Positions 1 through 8,829 of a stretch of 64,000 nt of DNA are shown here, one piece after another. The stretch comes from Neptunitalea chrysea (GTDB lineage Bacteria > Bacteroidota > Bacteroidia > Flavobacteriales > Flavobacteriaceae), in assembly GCF_027924145.1 (NCBI RefSeq), contig NZ_BRVP01000004.1, forward strand, positions 169,607 through 233,606, in the 5' to 3' direction. How positions within the stretch are numbered: position 1 is the stretch's first letter; every line of letters begins with the position of its first letter. A model generated the notes under the pieces. It did no database searches. It had not been told where the DNA came from and saw only the letters and a list, made by a program, of their open reading frames with translations. The position numbers were made by a program, and so were the translations under genes.

Positions 1-2635
1 TTAAGTTAGAAGTGGGTAGATTGACGGTGTTTTTCTGAAAAAGTTTAAAATTACCATTGATGATTCCCTCCATACTTAAGCTGTCAATATCTGGTGTTAT
101 GTGTTCTAATTGCACATTACTAAATTGTAGACTCAAGTCTTTATAGGTACTATCAATTACTTTTCCTTTAAAATTAATGACTTCATTTTCATGATTCATT
201 ACAATTTTATCTATTAATAAAGAATCAAGGTTTCTATCGAAAACAACTCTGTTTTCAGTATTACCTTCTTCATTTAAAAACCATTTATTTCCTTTAATAG
301 TAAGGTCAGAGGTTTTTAATCCTATTACCGAAAGGTGTTCTTTATTAAAAGTATGATAGAAATTCAGATTATATAAATCGGTATTTTTTTTACCTCCTGA
401 AAACTCTGTCCTAAAAAATAACGTGTCGTTAATAGTAGAGTTAATAAGACGAAAGTCGTTTATGTTGTAGTACTCAGTTTTAATGGTATTTACTTCTATA
501 AAGGTATTGTAAATAGGATTTTTATTATCAACCTGTACATCGATATCATCTAGTATATACCCAAATGCATCAATAGAAGGAGATTTAAAAGTAAGTTTAA
601 ATTTATTATCTTTACTTACAATATTACCTCTAATAGTAGTATTCGGAGCAAATTCAATTTCAGGATAAAAAACATCTACAATCTTATCGTAAATTTTAAA
701 ATTGAACTTTACGAATTGAGTAGAGTCAATTTCATGAGGTTGGTAATTAGGGTAAATACTTCCAATAGAGTTTTCTACCATTGGTAGAATTTGATTAAAT
801 TTAAACTTACCGGTAACATTACCAGAAATAATATCTCGAGAGGTAACCTTAATGGTTCTTATATTGTCTTGATCAAACGAACTAATTACCGCAAAATCAT
901 CAAAGTAATATTTGTTGTTCTGATTGATGTAGCTTGTTTTTTCAAACTTAACAGAGCCTTTTAAATTGTCTATAGTGTTACCCTGAACGTTTATGACAAT
1001 GTTTCCTTTAAGATTAGAAATGCTGTCTCTTTCTATAATGTGAAGGGCATTTAAATTAGCATTGGCAACAGAGGTTTTAAACTCAAACGAGTTATTCTTA
1101 GAAGCTAAATCAGCCAGCCCTTCAAAGGTGAAGTTTAGGTTTTCATCATATGACTTTAAATACCCATTAAAGAGTTGGTTTTTAACTTGTCCTCTTACAA
1201 TAATATCTTTATAGGTATACTTGTTGCAATATAACTTGGTTATTTTACCATTTAAATTTGTATTTAAATGCTTTTGATCAAATCCTTTTCCATCTACATC
1301 TACCGCCAAAGAAACCTTGCCTAAATTTTTTTCATTAATATATTTCCCAATATTAAAATCGTTAAGAATAATATGTCCTTTATACGATGCATTATCAATA
1401 TCCTCAATATTTGTAATGGTTAAATCGGAAATAGCACTTCCTATTTCAGTTGTTAGTCGTACATCAGTAGTTAGGTAATTTTCGGCTACAGTGGCTTTAC
1501 CGTTGATAGAAAATTTTCCGAAGCGAGTAAACGTACTAGGAAGTCTTTGTCCTAATAAATTAGGGAGTAATCCTGTAAGCTCATGGTAGTCCGATGCTAT
1601 TTGATCTATAGTACCTTCAATAATAAAAGGCTTGTCGCTTTCAAAAAGGTTAGTAAATGTATAGTCGCCTTTTATGATTGAATTGTCATAAGAAGCATTC
1701 AGTCCGGTGGTTTTTAAATTATTTAAAGTACCTGATATAGACGAAGAGGCACGAACAACTTTATTCTTACCAAATTCATTGTAGAACAAATTAATATCAT
1801 CTAGATGTATGTTAGAATCTTTTAGTTCCCCAGATACATGTACCAAGTTTAAGAAATCTAAGAAATCTTCAATCTTATAATCAAAAAATAGCGATCCTTT
1901 TACACTAGACTTATCTGTACGTATATCAAAATTTGTTAATTTCATTCTGGTTTTGCTATATCCAAAATCACCTTTTAGACTAGCAACTTGTAATCCGGTT
2001 TCTGTTTTAAAACCTAATTGTTCAATGGCAATATCTAAATTGGGTCCTTTTAGTTTAAAGGCACCTGTGTTAATATTAAGATCGTCAAAATTGAGAACTA
2101 CCGGACGCTCTAAATTATCATCAATATATTTAAATCTGCTATTAGAAAGATTAATCTTAGAAAACTTTAATATAAACGGATTGGCACTAGGGGTGGTATC
2201 ACCACTATCTAATTTGTTAACAAAAATGTCAAGATTCGATTTTTTTGCGCCTTTGTAGGTTTTAATTTTAACCAATGCATTATCTATATCTGCGTAGCCG
2301 AAATCTAATTTATTATCAAATATGTTGCGAGCACTTAAAAGCGATGTAGATATTTTTTTTACAGCAATTAAAGTGTCTTTTTTGTAGTCTTCTATATATA
2401 CACTTTTTAAATCGACAGACCCAAAAAAGGTAATGTGAATTTTATCGATATTTATATTGGTGCTGTAGCTCTCATTTATAGAGTTTGTAACTTTTTTTGC
2501 AATATACGATTGCACCGGAGGAAGTGCTAGAATGGTAAATACGAGTGTAAAAAATAGTAGTATACCTAGTAAAACACGTAAGAGTATTTTCCTGTATTTT
2601 TTGATACGACTATATGTTTTACCTTTGTCTTCCAA
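1..2635 (-). CDS. tamB: TamB-like translocation/assembly protein, partial (N-terminal part)
   Basis: An open frame of about 878 codons reads leftwards without a stop and leaves the window at base 1, so the C-terminal DUF490/TamB domain is not visible. The N-terminus is basic and followed by one membrane segment (about residues 18-37), then long beta-repetitive sequence of the AsmA/TamB type with repeated phrases about D-D-I-N and L-K-G. TamB-family proteins span the periplasm and help move lipids or barrel proteins to the outer membrane. The frame has no ATG near its beginning; a TTG at 2635 gives a sensible basic N-terminus and is my choice, but TTG is also part of a chance TAAATTTG. It diverges from tsaD with only 25 bp between starts. 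Confidence 0.72.
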   Translation of the reverse strand, partial: MEDKGKTYSRIKKYRKILLRVLLGILLFFTLVFTILALPPVQSYIAKKVTNSINESYSTNINIDKIHITFFGSVDLKSVYIEDYKKDTLIAVKKISTSLLSARNIFDNKLDFGYADIDNALVKIKTYKGAKKSNLDIFVNKLDSGDTTPSANPFILKFSKINLSNSRFKYIDDNLERPVVLNFDDLNINTGAFKLKGPNLDIAIEQLGFKTETGLQVASLKGDFGYSKTRMKLTNFDIRTDKSSVKGSLFFDYKIEDFLDFLNLVHVSGELKDSNIHLDDINLFYNEFGKNKVVRASSSISGTLNNLKTTGLNASYDNSIIKGDYTFTNLFESDKPFIIEGTIDQIASDYHELTGLLPNLLGQRLPSTFTRFGKFSINGKATVAENYLTTDVRLTTEIGSAISDLTITNIEDIDNASYKGHIILNDFNIGKYINEKNLGKVSLAVDVDGKGFDQKHLNTNLNGKITKLYCNKYTYKDIIVRGQVKNQLFNGYLKSYDENLNFTFEGLADLASKNNSFEFKTSVANANLNALHIIERDSISNLKGNIVINVQGNTIDNLKGSVKFEKTSYINQNNKYYFDDFAVISSFDQDNIRTIKVTSRDIISGNVTGKFKFNQILPMVENSIGSIYPNYQPHEIDSTQFVKFNFKIYDKIVDVFYPEIEFAPNTTIRGNIVSKDNKFKLTFKSPSIDAFGYILDDIDVQVDNKNPIYNTFIEVNTIKTEYYNINDFRLINSTINDTLFFRTEFSGGKKNTDLYNLNFYHTFNKEHLSVIGLKTSDLTIKGNKWFLNEEGNTENRVVFDRNLDSLLIDKIVMNHENEVINFKGKVIDSTYKDLSLQFSNVQLEHITPDIDSLSMEGIINGNFKLFQKNTVNLPTSNL
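2620..2627 (+). promoter_or_regulatory. -7 promoter element for tsaD
   Basis: TACCTTTG matches the Bacteroidota -7 form TAnnTTTG and lies 33 bp before the tsaD ATG. A TTTG at 2600-2603 is a possible -33 element, but the 16-bp spacing is short. The element lies within the first codons of the divergent tamB-like gene. Confidence 0.4.
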
Positions 2636-2660
2636 ATTTATCTAGTATTCCGATTATTAT

Positions 2661-3683
2661 ATGAGCACTAAAGACTGTTATATACTAGCCATAGAATCTT
2701 CTTGTGATGATACCTCGGCTGCTGTTTTATACAACGAAAAAATACTCTCTAATGTTGTGGCAAGCCAAAAAATACATGAGGCATACGGAGGTGTAGTTCC
2801 AGAACTTGCTTCAAGGGCGCACCAACAAAATATAGTACCTGTTGTTCATCAGGCTTTAGCTAAGGCAAATATCGATAAAAAAGAGTTATCTGCCATAGCT
2901 TTTACTCGTGGTCCTGGTTTAATGGGGTCTTTATTGGTTGGAACGTCATTTGCCAAGTCATTAGCGTATGGTTTGAACATTCCTTTAATTGAGGTAAACC
3001 ACATGCAAGCCCATATTTTAGCTCATTTTATAGAAGAAGCAGAATATGAAAAACCTACCTTTCCCTTTTTAGCTTTAACAATTAGTGGCGGACATACACA
3101 AATAGTGAAAGTGAAGAGCTATTTTGATATGGAAGTAATTGGTGAAACGATTGATGATGCGGTTGGAGAAGCCTTTGATAAAAGTGCGAAGATATTAGGT
3201 TTGCCTTACCCGGGTGGTCCGTTGATAGATAAATATGCACAGGAAGGAAATCCTAAAGCTTTTCCTTTTACAAAACCAAAAGTAGCCGGTTTAAACTTTA
3301 GTTTTAGTGGTTTAAAAACGGCTATCATGTATTTTGTACAAAATAACGTAAAAGAAGACCCCGATTTTATTGAAAAGAGTTTAAATGATATTTGTGCATC
3401 TATTCAGTATACCATTATTAACATACTTGTAGATAAACTTAAAAAGGCGGTAAAAGAAACCGGAATAAAGCAAATTGCTATTGGAGGAGGAGTTTCAGCG
3501 AATTCAGGAATTAGAGCAAGCTTAAAGGAAGGAGAAAAAAGATTTGGTTGGAAAACGCATATTCCAAAATTTGAATATACCACAGATAACGCTGCTATGA
3601 TTGCCATAGTAGGTTATTTTAAATATCTTGAAAATGATTTTGCAGATGAAAATGTAGCGGCAAAGGCTAGATATCATCTATAA
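2661..3683 (+). CDS. tsaD: tRNA N6-adenosine threonylcarbamoyltransferase TsaD
   Basis: TsaD transfers the threonylcarbamoyl group from threonylcarbamoyl-AMP to A37 of tRNAs that read ANN codons, working with TsaB and TsaE in the cytoplasm. The 340-residue length is standard. The metal-binding HxxxH is seen as H114-M-Q-A-H118, the ASKHA nucleotide-binding loops as SGGHTQIV (142-149) and a later GGGVSANS. The start ATG follows the -7 element by about 33 bp. It is the first gene of a seven-gene co-directional run with 29 bp to rsmE. Nothing looks abnormal. Confidence 0.97.
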   Translation: MSTKDCYILAIESSCDDTSAAVLYNEKILSNVVASQKIHEAYGGVVPELASRAHQQNIVPVVHQALAKANIDKKELSAIAFTRGPGLMGSLLVGTSFAKSLAYGLNIPLIEVNHMQAHILAHFIEEAEYEKPTFPFLALTISGGHTQIVKVKSYFDMEVIGETIDDAVGEAFDKSAKILGLPYPGGPLIDKYAQEGNPKAFPFTKPKVAGLNFSFSGLKTAIMYFVQNNVKEDPDFIEKSLNDICASIQYTIINILVDKLKKAVKETGIKQIAIGGGVSANSGIRASLKEGEKRFGWKTHIPKFEYTTDNAAMIAIVGYFKYLENDFADENVAAKARYHL

Positions 3684-3712
3684 ATTGTATCTTGCTTATA
3701 AATAAGAAATGA

Positions 3713-4420
3713 ATGCAACTTTTTTATAATTCTGATATAAAGGCAGATACTAAGCAGTTTTTTTTTGATAGTAACGAGAGCAAGCATATCATTAAAGTTT
3801 TGCGCAAAAATGAAGGTGATTTGTTGCACATTACTAATGGAGAAGGATACTTGTTTACCGCTAAAATAGTTTTTGCTAATCCAAAAAAATGTGAGGTTGA
3901 AATTATAAAGGCTGAGCATACGCCGAAACGTTCGTATTACTTACACATGGTAGTGGCACCTACCAAAATGAACGATAGGTATGAATGGTTTTTAGAAAAA
4001 GCGACCGAAATAGGGGTAGATGAAATTACTCCGATTATTTGCGATCATTCTGAACGTAAAGTAGTGAAGGAAGAGCGTTTTGATAAAATTATACTTTCTG
4101 CTATGAAACAATCGTTATCTTGTTATAAGCCTATTTTAAATAAGGCTATTAGTTTCAAGGAGTATATAGAACAAAATCATGATGGATTGTGTTTTATAGC
4201 GCATTGTGAAGAAGGGGAAAAGGCGAGTCTTAAAAGAAAGGCAGTAATAGAGAGTAAAGTTACTATTTTAATAGGCCCTGAAGGAGATTTTTCGCCGCAC
4301 GAAATAACCTTAGCGCAAGAAAAAGAGTTTGAACCTGTAACTTTAGGAGAACAAAGACTACGAACAGAGACAGCAGCTATTGTGGCTTGTCATACAGTTG
4401 CTTTAAATAATATGCGCTAA
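3713..4420 (+). CDS. rsmE: 16S rRNA (uracil-1498-N3)-methyltransferase RsmE
   Basis: RsmE is a SPOUT methyltransferase that makes m3U1498 in 16S rRNA using SAM. The protein is 235 residues, as expected. It begins MQLFYN, common in Bacteroidota RsmE, has the PUA-like N-terminal part with SNESKHIIKVLR, and the C-terminal SPOUT knot signatures IGPEGDFSPHE and LGEQRLRTETA. An out-of-frame ATG lies four bases upstream and was not used. The stop TAA shares its last A with the ATG of the next gene, implying translational coupling. Confidence 0.96.
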   Translation: MQLFYNSDIKADTKQFFFDSNESKHIIKVLRKNEGDLLHITNGEGYLFTAKIVFANPKKCEVEIIKAEHTPKRSYYLHMVVAPTKMNDRYEWFLEKATEIGVDEITPIICDHSERKVVKEERFDKIILSAMKQSLSCYKPILNKAISFKEYIEQNHDGLCFIAHCEEGEKASLKRKAVIESKVTILIGPEGDFSPHEITLAQEKEFEPVTLGEQRLRTETAAIVACHTVALNNMR

Positions 4421-5061
4421 TGAAATATGTAGTATTCATAGGTATGCTGTTAAGTTCTTTTGGTGTTTTTTCCCAAGAGATAGCATTGTTAAAATATAAA
4501 GGAGGTGGCGATTGGTATGGTAATCCAACGTCTTTACCAAACCTTATTCAGTTTTGTAACGAACATATTGGTACGCAAATACAAGAAAAACCTGTTACCG
4601 TAGAAGCGGGGAGTGTAGAGATGTTTGAGTACCCATTTATTCATATGACGGGTCATGGGAATGTATTTTTCTCAGAGCAGGATGCCGAGAATATCAGGAA
4701 GTATTTGCTCTCAGGTGGTTTTATACATGTAGACGATAACTATGGTATAAAGGAATATTTAGAACGCGAATTGAAGAAGGTGTTCCCAGATAAAGAGTTG
4801 AAAGAGCTACCGGTAACACACCCTATTTTTCATCAAGTGTACAATTTTCCGAACGGATTGCCTAAGATTCATGAACATGACGGTAAGCGCCCTCAAGCTT
4901 TTGGCTTGTTTGAAAAAGATAGATTAATTTTTCTGTTTACCTATGAATGTGATTTAGGAGACGGATGGGAGAATAAGGAGGTTCATAATGACCCTGAAAA
5001 TGTTCGTACCAAGGCATTACAAATGGGAGCAAACATTATTAAATATGTTTTTGAAAATTAA
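4420..5061 (+). CDS. DUF4159 domain lipoprotein-like/periplasmic protein
   Basis: A 213-residue protein with a signal peptide (MKYVVFIGMLLSSFGVFSQ, cut after about residue 19) followed by a DUF4159 domain: the opening I-A-L-L-K-Y-K-G-G-G-D-W-Y-G-N and the central MTGHGNVFFS and GGFIHVDDNYG are typical. DUF4159 is a ThuA/amidotransferase-like fold of unknown role, common in Bacteroidota, presumably exported here. Both junctions (4420 and 5061) are one-base TAATG overlaps, so it is translated with rsmE and the SpoU gene. The link between an exported protein and RNA methylation genes may be only operonic convenience. Confidence 0.85.
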   Translation: MKYVVFIGMLLSSFGVFSQEIALLKYKGGGDWYGNPTSLPNLIQFCNEHIGTQIQEKPVTVEAGSVEMFEYPFIHMTGHGNVFFSEQDAENIRKYLLSGGFIHVDDNYGIKEYLERELKKVFPDKELKELPVTHPIFHQVYNFPNGLPKIHEHDGKRPQAFGLFEKDRLIFLFTYECDLGDGWENKEVHNDPENVRTKALQMGANIIKYVFEN

Positions 5062-5573
5062 TGCAGCAGTTAACACATCATCAAAATAGATTTACAGCTA
5101 AGAAATTTCCGGTAACGGTTGTTTGTGATACAGTTACATCTCCGGCAAATGTGGGTACTATTTTTAGGACAGCAGATGCCTTTGGGGTAGAGAATATTAT
5201 TTTTTGTGGTGCTGTACCAGATTTTGGAAAGCGAATGCAAAAAACATCCAGAAGCACTGAGAAGTATGTACCTTTTGAATATAAAGAGGATATTCTGGAT
5301 GTAGTAGCAGATTTAAAAAATAGAGGTTATACGGTATGCTCAGTAGAGATAACTGATACTAGTATTCCGTTACCGGAAGTGCCATTTAAGTTGCACAATA
5401 AGATAGCTTTAGTAATAGGGGCTGAAAATTATGGCGTAAGCGAAATGGTGCTAAACCAATCTGAATATATTACGCATATAACAATGTATGGTGCTAATAG
5501 CAGTATGAACGTTGCTCAGGCACTTACGCTAGCGTTGTATGAGTGTACTAAGATTTTTGATGTTGTTAAATAA
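5061..5573 (+). CDS. TrmH/SpoU-family RNA 2'-O-methyltransferase
   Basis: A 170-residue SPOUT methyltransferase domain without the N-terminal substrate-recognition domain of RlmB or TrmH. The three SpoU motifs are clear: motif 1 SPANVGTIFRTADAFG (about 29-44), motif 2 IGAENYGVS (about 122-130) and motif 3 SSMNVAQALTLALYE (about 147-161). It should transfer a methyl group from SAM to a ribose 2'-OH of tRNA or rRNA; the target nucleotide cannot be told. Coupled to the preceding gene by a TAATG overlap and followed 20 bp later by a permease gene. Confidence 0.92.
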   Translation: MQQLTHHQNRFTAKKFPVTVVCDTVTSPANVGTIFRTADAFGVENIIFCGAVPDFGKRMQKTSRSTEKYVPFEYKEDILDVVADLKNRGYTVCSVEITDTSIPLPEVPFKLHNKIALVIGAENYGVSEMVLNQSEYITHITMYGANSSMNVAQALTLALYECTKIFDVVK

Positions 5574-5593
5574 CCTAAAACCAGTTACAAATA

Positions 5594-6682
5594 ATGAATT
5601 CAAAAATAATTTCTAGTGGTATTTTAAGGGCTTTTTTTATAATAGCCGCCATTGTATTGGGTATTAAGTTTATAGAACAAATACTTCCGGTAGTTGTTTA
5701 TATAATATTAGCTATGGTTATAAGTTTGATGGGAAGACCTTTAGTTTCTTTTTTAAAGGAAAAGGTAAAATTCCCTAATACGTTGGCGGTAGTGGTAACC
5801 ATGCTACTGTTAGTGCTTCTTGTTTTTGGATTTGTTAGTATGTTTATTCCGTTGATATCTACTCAGAGTGAAAACTTATCGTTATTGAAAATGGAAGATT
5901 TTAAAAGCAATTTTGATAGTCTCTATTTTGACATTAAATCATATTTAAACTCAAACCATATTGATATTGAAAAGGAAATTGAAAGTGCACATTTGCTTAA
6001 TGGATTAAATTTTGATTATATACCAACTTTTATTAATGGGTTTATTAGTTTTTTAGGGTCTTTTACTATTGGATTATTTTCTACGTTATTTATTACATTT
6101 TTCCTTCTTAAGGACGCTAAATTAGTGGAACGAACCATTATGGCGATTGCTTCTAAAAAGCAAAAAAGACGTTTTAAAAGAGCCATGGATATTGTGAAAA
6201 ATTTATTGTCTAGATATTTTATAGGACTTGGTTTTCAGATATTAATTTTATTTGTGATTTACACGGTGACCCTTTTAATATTTGGAATAGAAGATGCTGT
6301 GGTAATAGCCTTTATATGTGCATTACTTAATTTAATACCTTATTTGGGCCCTTTAATTAGTTTTTTCTTAATGATTCTATTAACTATGGTTAGTAATATA
6401 GGGTTAGATTTTAGTACCCAAATTTTACCCACTACCATGTATGTGATGGTTGGTTTTATAATAGGTCAGTTAGTAGATAATTTTTTTAGTCAGCCTTTTA
6501 TTTTTTCGAATAGCGTGAAAAGTCATCCGTTAGAGATTTTTCTAATTATTATTATTGCAGGTTTAGTTTTTGGTCCTATAGGAATGGTATTTTGTATACC
6601 TGCTTATACGGTTATAAAAGTTGTTTTAAAGCAGTTCTTTCCAGATAATGTTGTGGTTCAGTTGCTTACAAAAAATATGTAA
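5594..6682 (+). CDS. AI-2E family transporter (PerM/TqsA superfamily)
   Basis: A 362-residue inner-membrane protein with about seven or eight hydrophobic segments: two near residues 10-45, one at 60-85, a soluble stretch with acidic and basic residues about 90-150, then a block of helices from 150 onward. The C-terminal LIPYLGPLISF and GFIIGQLVDNFFSQP phrases are typical of the AI-2E transporter family. Despite the name, members include permeases with quite different substrates, so AI-2 export should not be assumed. It sits 20 bp after the SpoU gene and 5 bp before the next gene. Confidence 0.88.
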   Translation: MNSKIISSGILRAFFIIAAIVLGIKFIEQILPVVVYIILAMVISLMGRPLVSFLKEKVKFPNTLAVVVTMLLLVLLVFGFVSMFIPLISTQSENLSLLKMEDFKSNFDSLYFDIKSYLNSNHIDIEKEIESAHLLNGLNFDYIPTFINGFISFLGSFTIGLFSTLFITFFLLKDAKLVERTIMAIASKKQKRRFKRAMDIVKNLLSRYFIGLGFQILILFVIYTVTLLIFGIEDAVVIAFICALLNLIPYLGPLISFFLMILLTMVSNIGLDFSTQILPTTMYVMVGFIIGQLVDNFFSQPFIFSNSVKSHPLEIFLIIIIAGLVFGPIGMVFCIPAYTVIKVVLKQFFPDNVVVQLLTKNM

Positions 6683-6687
6683 TACTA

Positions 6688-7869
6688 TTGAATAAGGCTA
6701 TTTTAAATAACAAAGTACAATCTTTTCTTAGTGAACACTTAACAGCTAATGTAACTTCTATATTGCTAAGCAAACCGTTATTTGGTGAGGTGACGAATGC
6801 GGAATTGGTAGATCAGATAGAAGCAAAGAAGCGTACAGAAAAGAAGTTACCTTTATGGTTTGATACGAAAGGAATTTACTATCCAAATAAATTAAATATA
6901 GAGCAAACATCATCTGAACGTACGGCCTTGTACAAGGCTTCTTTGGTTTCAGGTAACAGTTTAATTGATATCACCGGAGGGTATGGTGTAGATGCATACT
7001 ATTTTAGTAGAAATATAACTGAGGTAGTGCATTGTGAGATAAATGAATATTTAAGTGATATTGTAGATTATAATAGAGATCTTCTTAATGCTAACAATAT
7101 TACTTGTGTAAAAGGAGATGGTGTTGCATATTTAGAAAATACAATTACTTTTTTTGATTGGATTTATATAGATCCTTCTAGGCGTAATGACAAAAAGGGA
7201 AAAGTATTTATGTTATCTGATTGCTTACCGGATGTACCGAAACATTTAGAGCTACTTTTTTCTAAAACAAATAAGATACTTGTTAAAACGTCGCCGGTAT
7301 TAGATATTTCTAAAGGTTTAGAGGAACTCACCAATGTGTTAGAAATACATATTGTAGCTGTTAATAATGAGGTAAAAGAATTACTATGGATATTGGAAAA
7401 AGATTTTACTGGTGTTCCTCAACTAGTAACAGTTAATTTAACGCATACTAAAAGAGAGGAATTTACATTTAGTTTAATGGCTGAACAAGGAGCGGTATCT
7501 ACCTTTGCAGAACCACAGAAGTATTTGTATGAACCTAATGCAGCAATCTTAAAATCAGGGGCTTTTAAACTTATGGCAAGTCATTTTAAAGTCAATAAAT
7601 TGCATATGCATTCTCATTTGTATACTAGTAATGATTTAATAGACTTTCCTGGAAGAAGTTTTAGAATTGAAGAAGTTATTCGGTTTCAAAAGAAAGTGAT
7701 TAAGCAACGTTTTCAGAATACAAAAGCTAATATTACCGCTAGAAACTTTCCTGATAAGCCAGATGTTTTTAAAAAGCAGTTTAAAATGAAGGATGGTGGA
7801 GAGGTGTATCTGTTTTTAACTACTGATATGAATAATAAAAAAATAGTTATAGTAGCCAGTAAAGTTTAG
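6688..7869 (+). CDS. Class I SAM methyltransferase, PG_1098 type with THUMP-like C-terminus
   Basis: A 393-residue protein of the Bacteroidota family represented by PG_1098 of Porphyromonas gingivalis. The SAM-binding motif I is visible as LIDITGGYGVDAY (about 92-104), the acidic post-motif HCEINEYL, and a motif IV-like DWIYIDPSRR (about 151-160) resembling DPPR motifs of RNA N-methyltransferases. A THUMP-like region follows near the C-terminus. The frame opens with TTG at 6688, only 5 bp after the permease stop; the nearest in-frame alternatives remove conserved sequence. The substrate is not established; the neighbours TsaD, RsmE and SpoU suggest RNA. Confidence 0.82.
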   Translation: MNKAILNNKVQSFLSEHLTANVTSILLSKPLFGEVTNAELVDQIEAKKRTEKKLPLWFDTKGIYYPNKLNIEQTSSERTALYKASLVSGNSLIDITGGYGVDAYYFSRNITEVVHCEINEYLSDIVDYNRDLLNANNITCVKGDGVAYLENTITFFDWIYIDPSRRNDKKGKVFMLSDCLPDVPKHLELLFSKTNKILVKTSPVLDISKGLEELTNVLEIHIVAVNNEVKELLWILEKDFTGVPQLVTVNLTHTKREEFTFSLMAEQGAVSTFAEPQKYLYEPNAAILKSGAFKLMASHFKVNKLHMHSHLYTSNDLIDFPGRSFRIEEVIRFQKKVIKQRFQNTKANITARNFPDKPDVFKKQFKMKDGGEVYLFLTTDMNNKKIVIVASKV

Positions 7870-7876
7870 AGCACCA

Positions 7877-8785
7877 ATGAAAAAGTTTTTAAAGAATATA
7901 GTTAGGGTTATTTTATTTCTTTTAATTATAGCTGCAGGAGTAATCTATTTTTATGTGCCTAGGTTGGTGATAGAAATGAAAAACCCTTTATTGTATAAAG
8001 AGCGTCCGATAGATGTTACGTACTCTGAAGTTTTTCCAAATGGTGAGGAAGTTACTATTACATCGTATGACGGAATACTTTTAAATGGGTATTTTGTACC
8101 TGCAGAAAGAGATACCGCTAAGGGAACTATTATTTTGTTACATGGTATTAGAGATCATAAGGAGAGTTATGAGGAGCTTAGTAGTAAGTTAAGCAAAGAA
8201 GGATACAATACATTTGCATTGGATTTAAGAGCGCATGGTAAAAGCGAAGGGGAGTTTAATACCTATGGAGCTAAGGAGCGTAAAGATGTTAGTGCTGTGG
8301 TAGATTATTTAAAAGAGAAAGGCTATAAGAATATTGGTGTTTGGGGTCGATCATTAGGAGGTGCTATTGCTCTGCAAGCTTTAGGAAGCGATTATAGATT
8401 GGGGTTTGGAGTGATTGAAAGTACCTTTTCTGATTTTAATACAGTGGTACATGATTATACAAAGTTATTTGTAGGGATAGATAGTTATCTGTTTTCAGAC
8501 TTTTTGGTAAAAAGAGCAGGAGAAATAGGTGAGTTTGATCCTACGATAGTAAAACCGTTAGCATCTTGTAAACATATCAATCAACCGGTTTATATGAGTC
8601 ATGGTACGGCGGATGATAGAATTCCATTTACCAACGGACAACAAAACTTTAAGGCATTAGCAAGCGCGCAAAAGGAATTTGAAGCCATTCCTGGGGCAAA
8701 CCATGGGAATGTATGGTATATTGCCGGAGATGCCCATTTTTATAAAATAATCAATTTCTTAAACAGTACTACCTCTAAAAAATAA
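7877..8785 (+). CDS. Alpha/beta hydrolase, membrane-anchored
   Basis: A 302-residue serine hydrolase with one N-terminal membrane anchor (about residues 8-27) and an alpha/beta-hydrolase domain facing the periplasm. The oxyanion HG is seen in LLHGIRDHKE, the nucleophile elbow in WGRSLGGA, and the acid and histidine in HGTADDRIP and PGANHGN. This matches the BAAT/DAP2-like hydrolases annotated as alpha/beta fold family proteins; the substrate is unknown. It is the last gene of the tsaD run, 7 bp after the methyltransferase, and is followed directly by a terminator hairpin. Confidence 0.88.
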   Translation: MKKFLKNIVRVILFLLIIAAGVIYFYVPRLVIEMKNPLLYKERPIDVTYSEVFPNGEEVTITSYDGILLNGYFVPAERDTAKGTIILLHGIRDHKESYEELSSKLSKEGYNTFALDLRAHGKSEGEFNTYGAKERKDVSAVVDYLKEKGYKNIGVWGRSLGGAIALQALGSDYRLGFGVIESTFSDFNTVVHDYTKLFVGIDSYLFSDFLVKRAGEIGEFDPTIVKPLASCKHINQPVYMSHGTADDRIPFTNGQQNFKALASAQKEFEAIPGANHGNVWYIAGDAHFYKIINFLNSTTSKK

Positions 8786-8808
8786 AAGCCACCCTGTTAA
8801 GGTGGCTT
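8786..8808. terminator. Bidirectional terminator between convergent genes
   Basis: AAGCCACC pairs perfectly with GGTGGCTT around a 7-nt loop. It starts one base after the hydrolase stop and serves the convergent outer-membrane protein gene as well. Confidence 0.8.
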
Positions 8809-8829
8809 CTAATACATTTCAAATTAAAC

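Noticed and set aside
1953..2258. A 101-codon plus-strand frame
   Set aside because: It lies antisense within the tamB-like gene, whose own frame is continuous and family-like.
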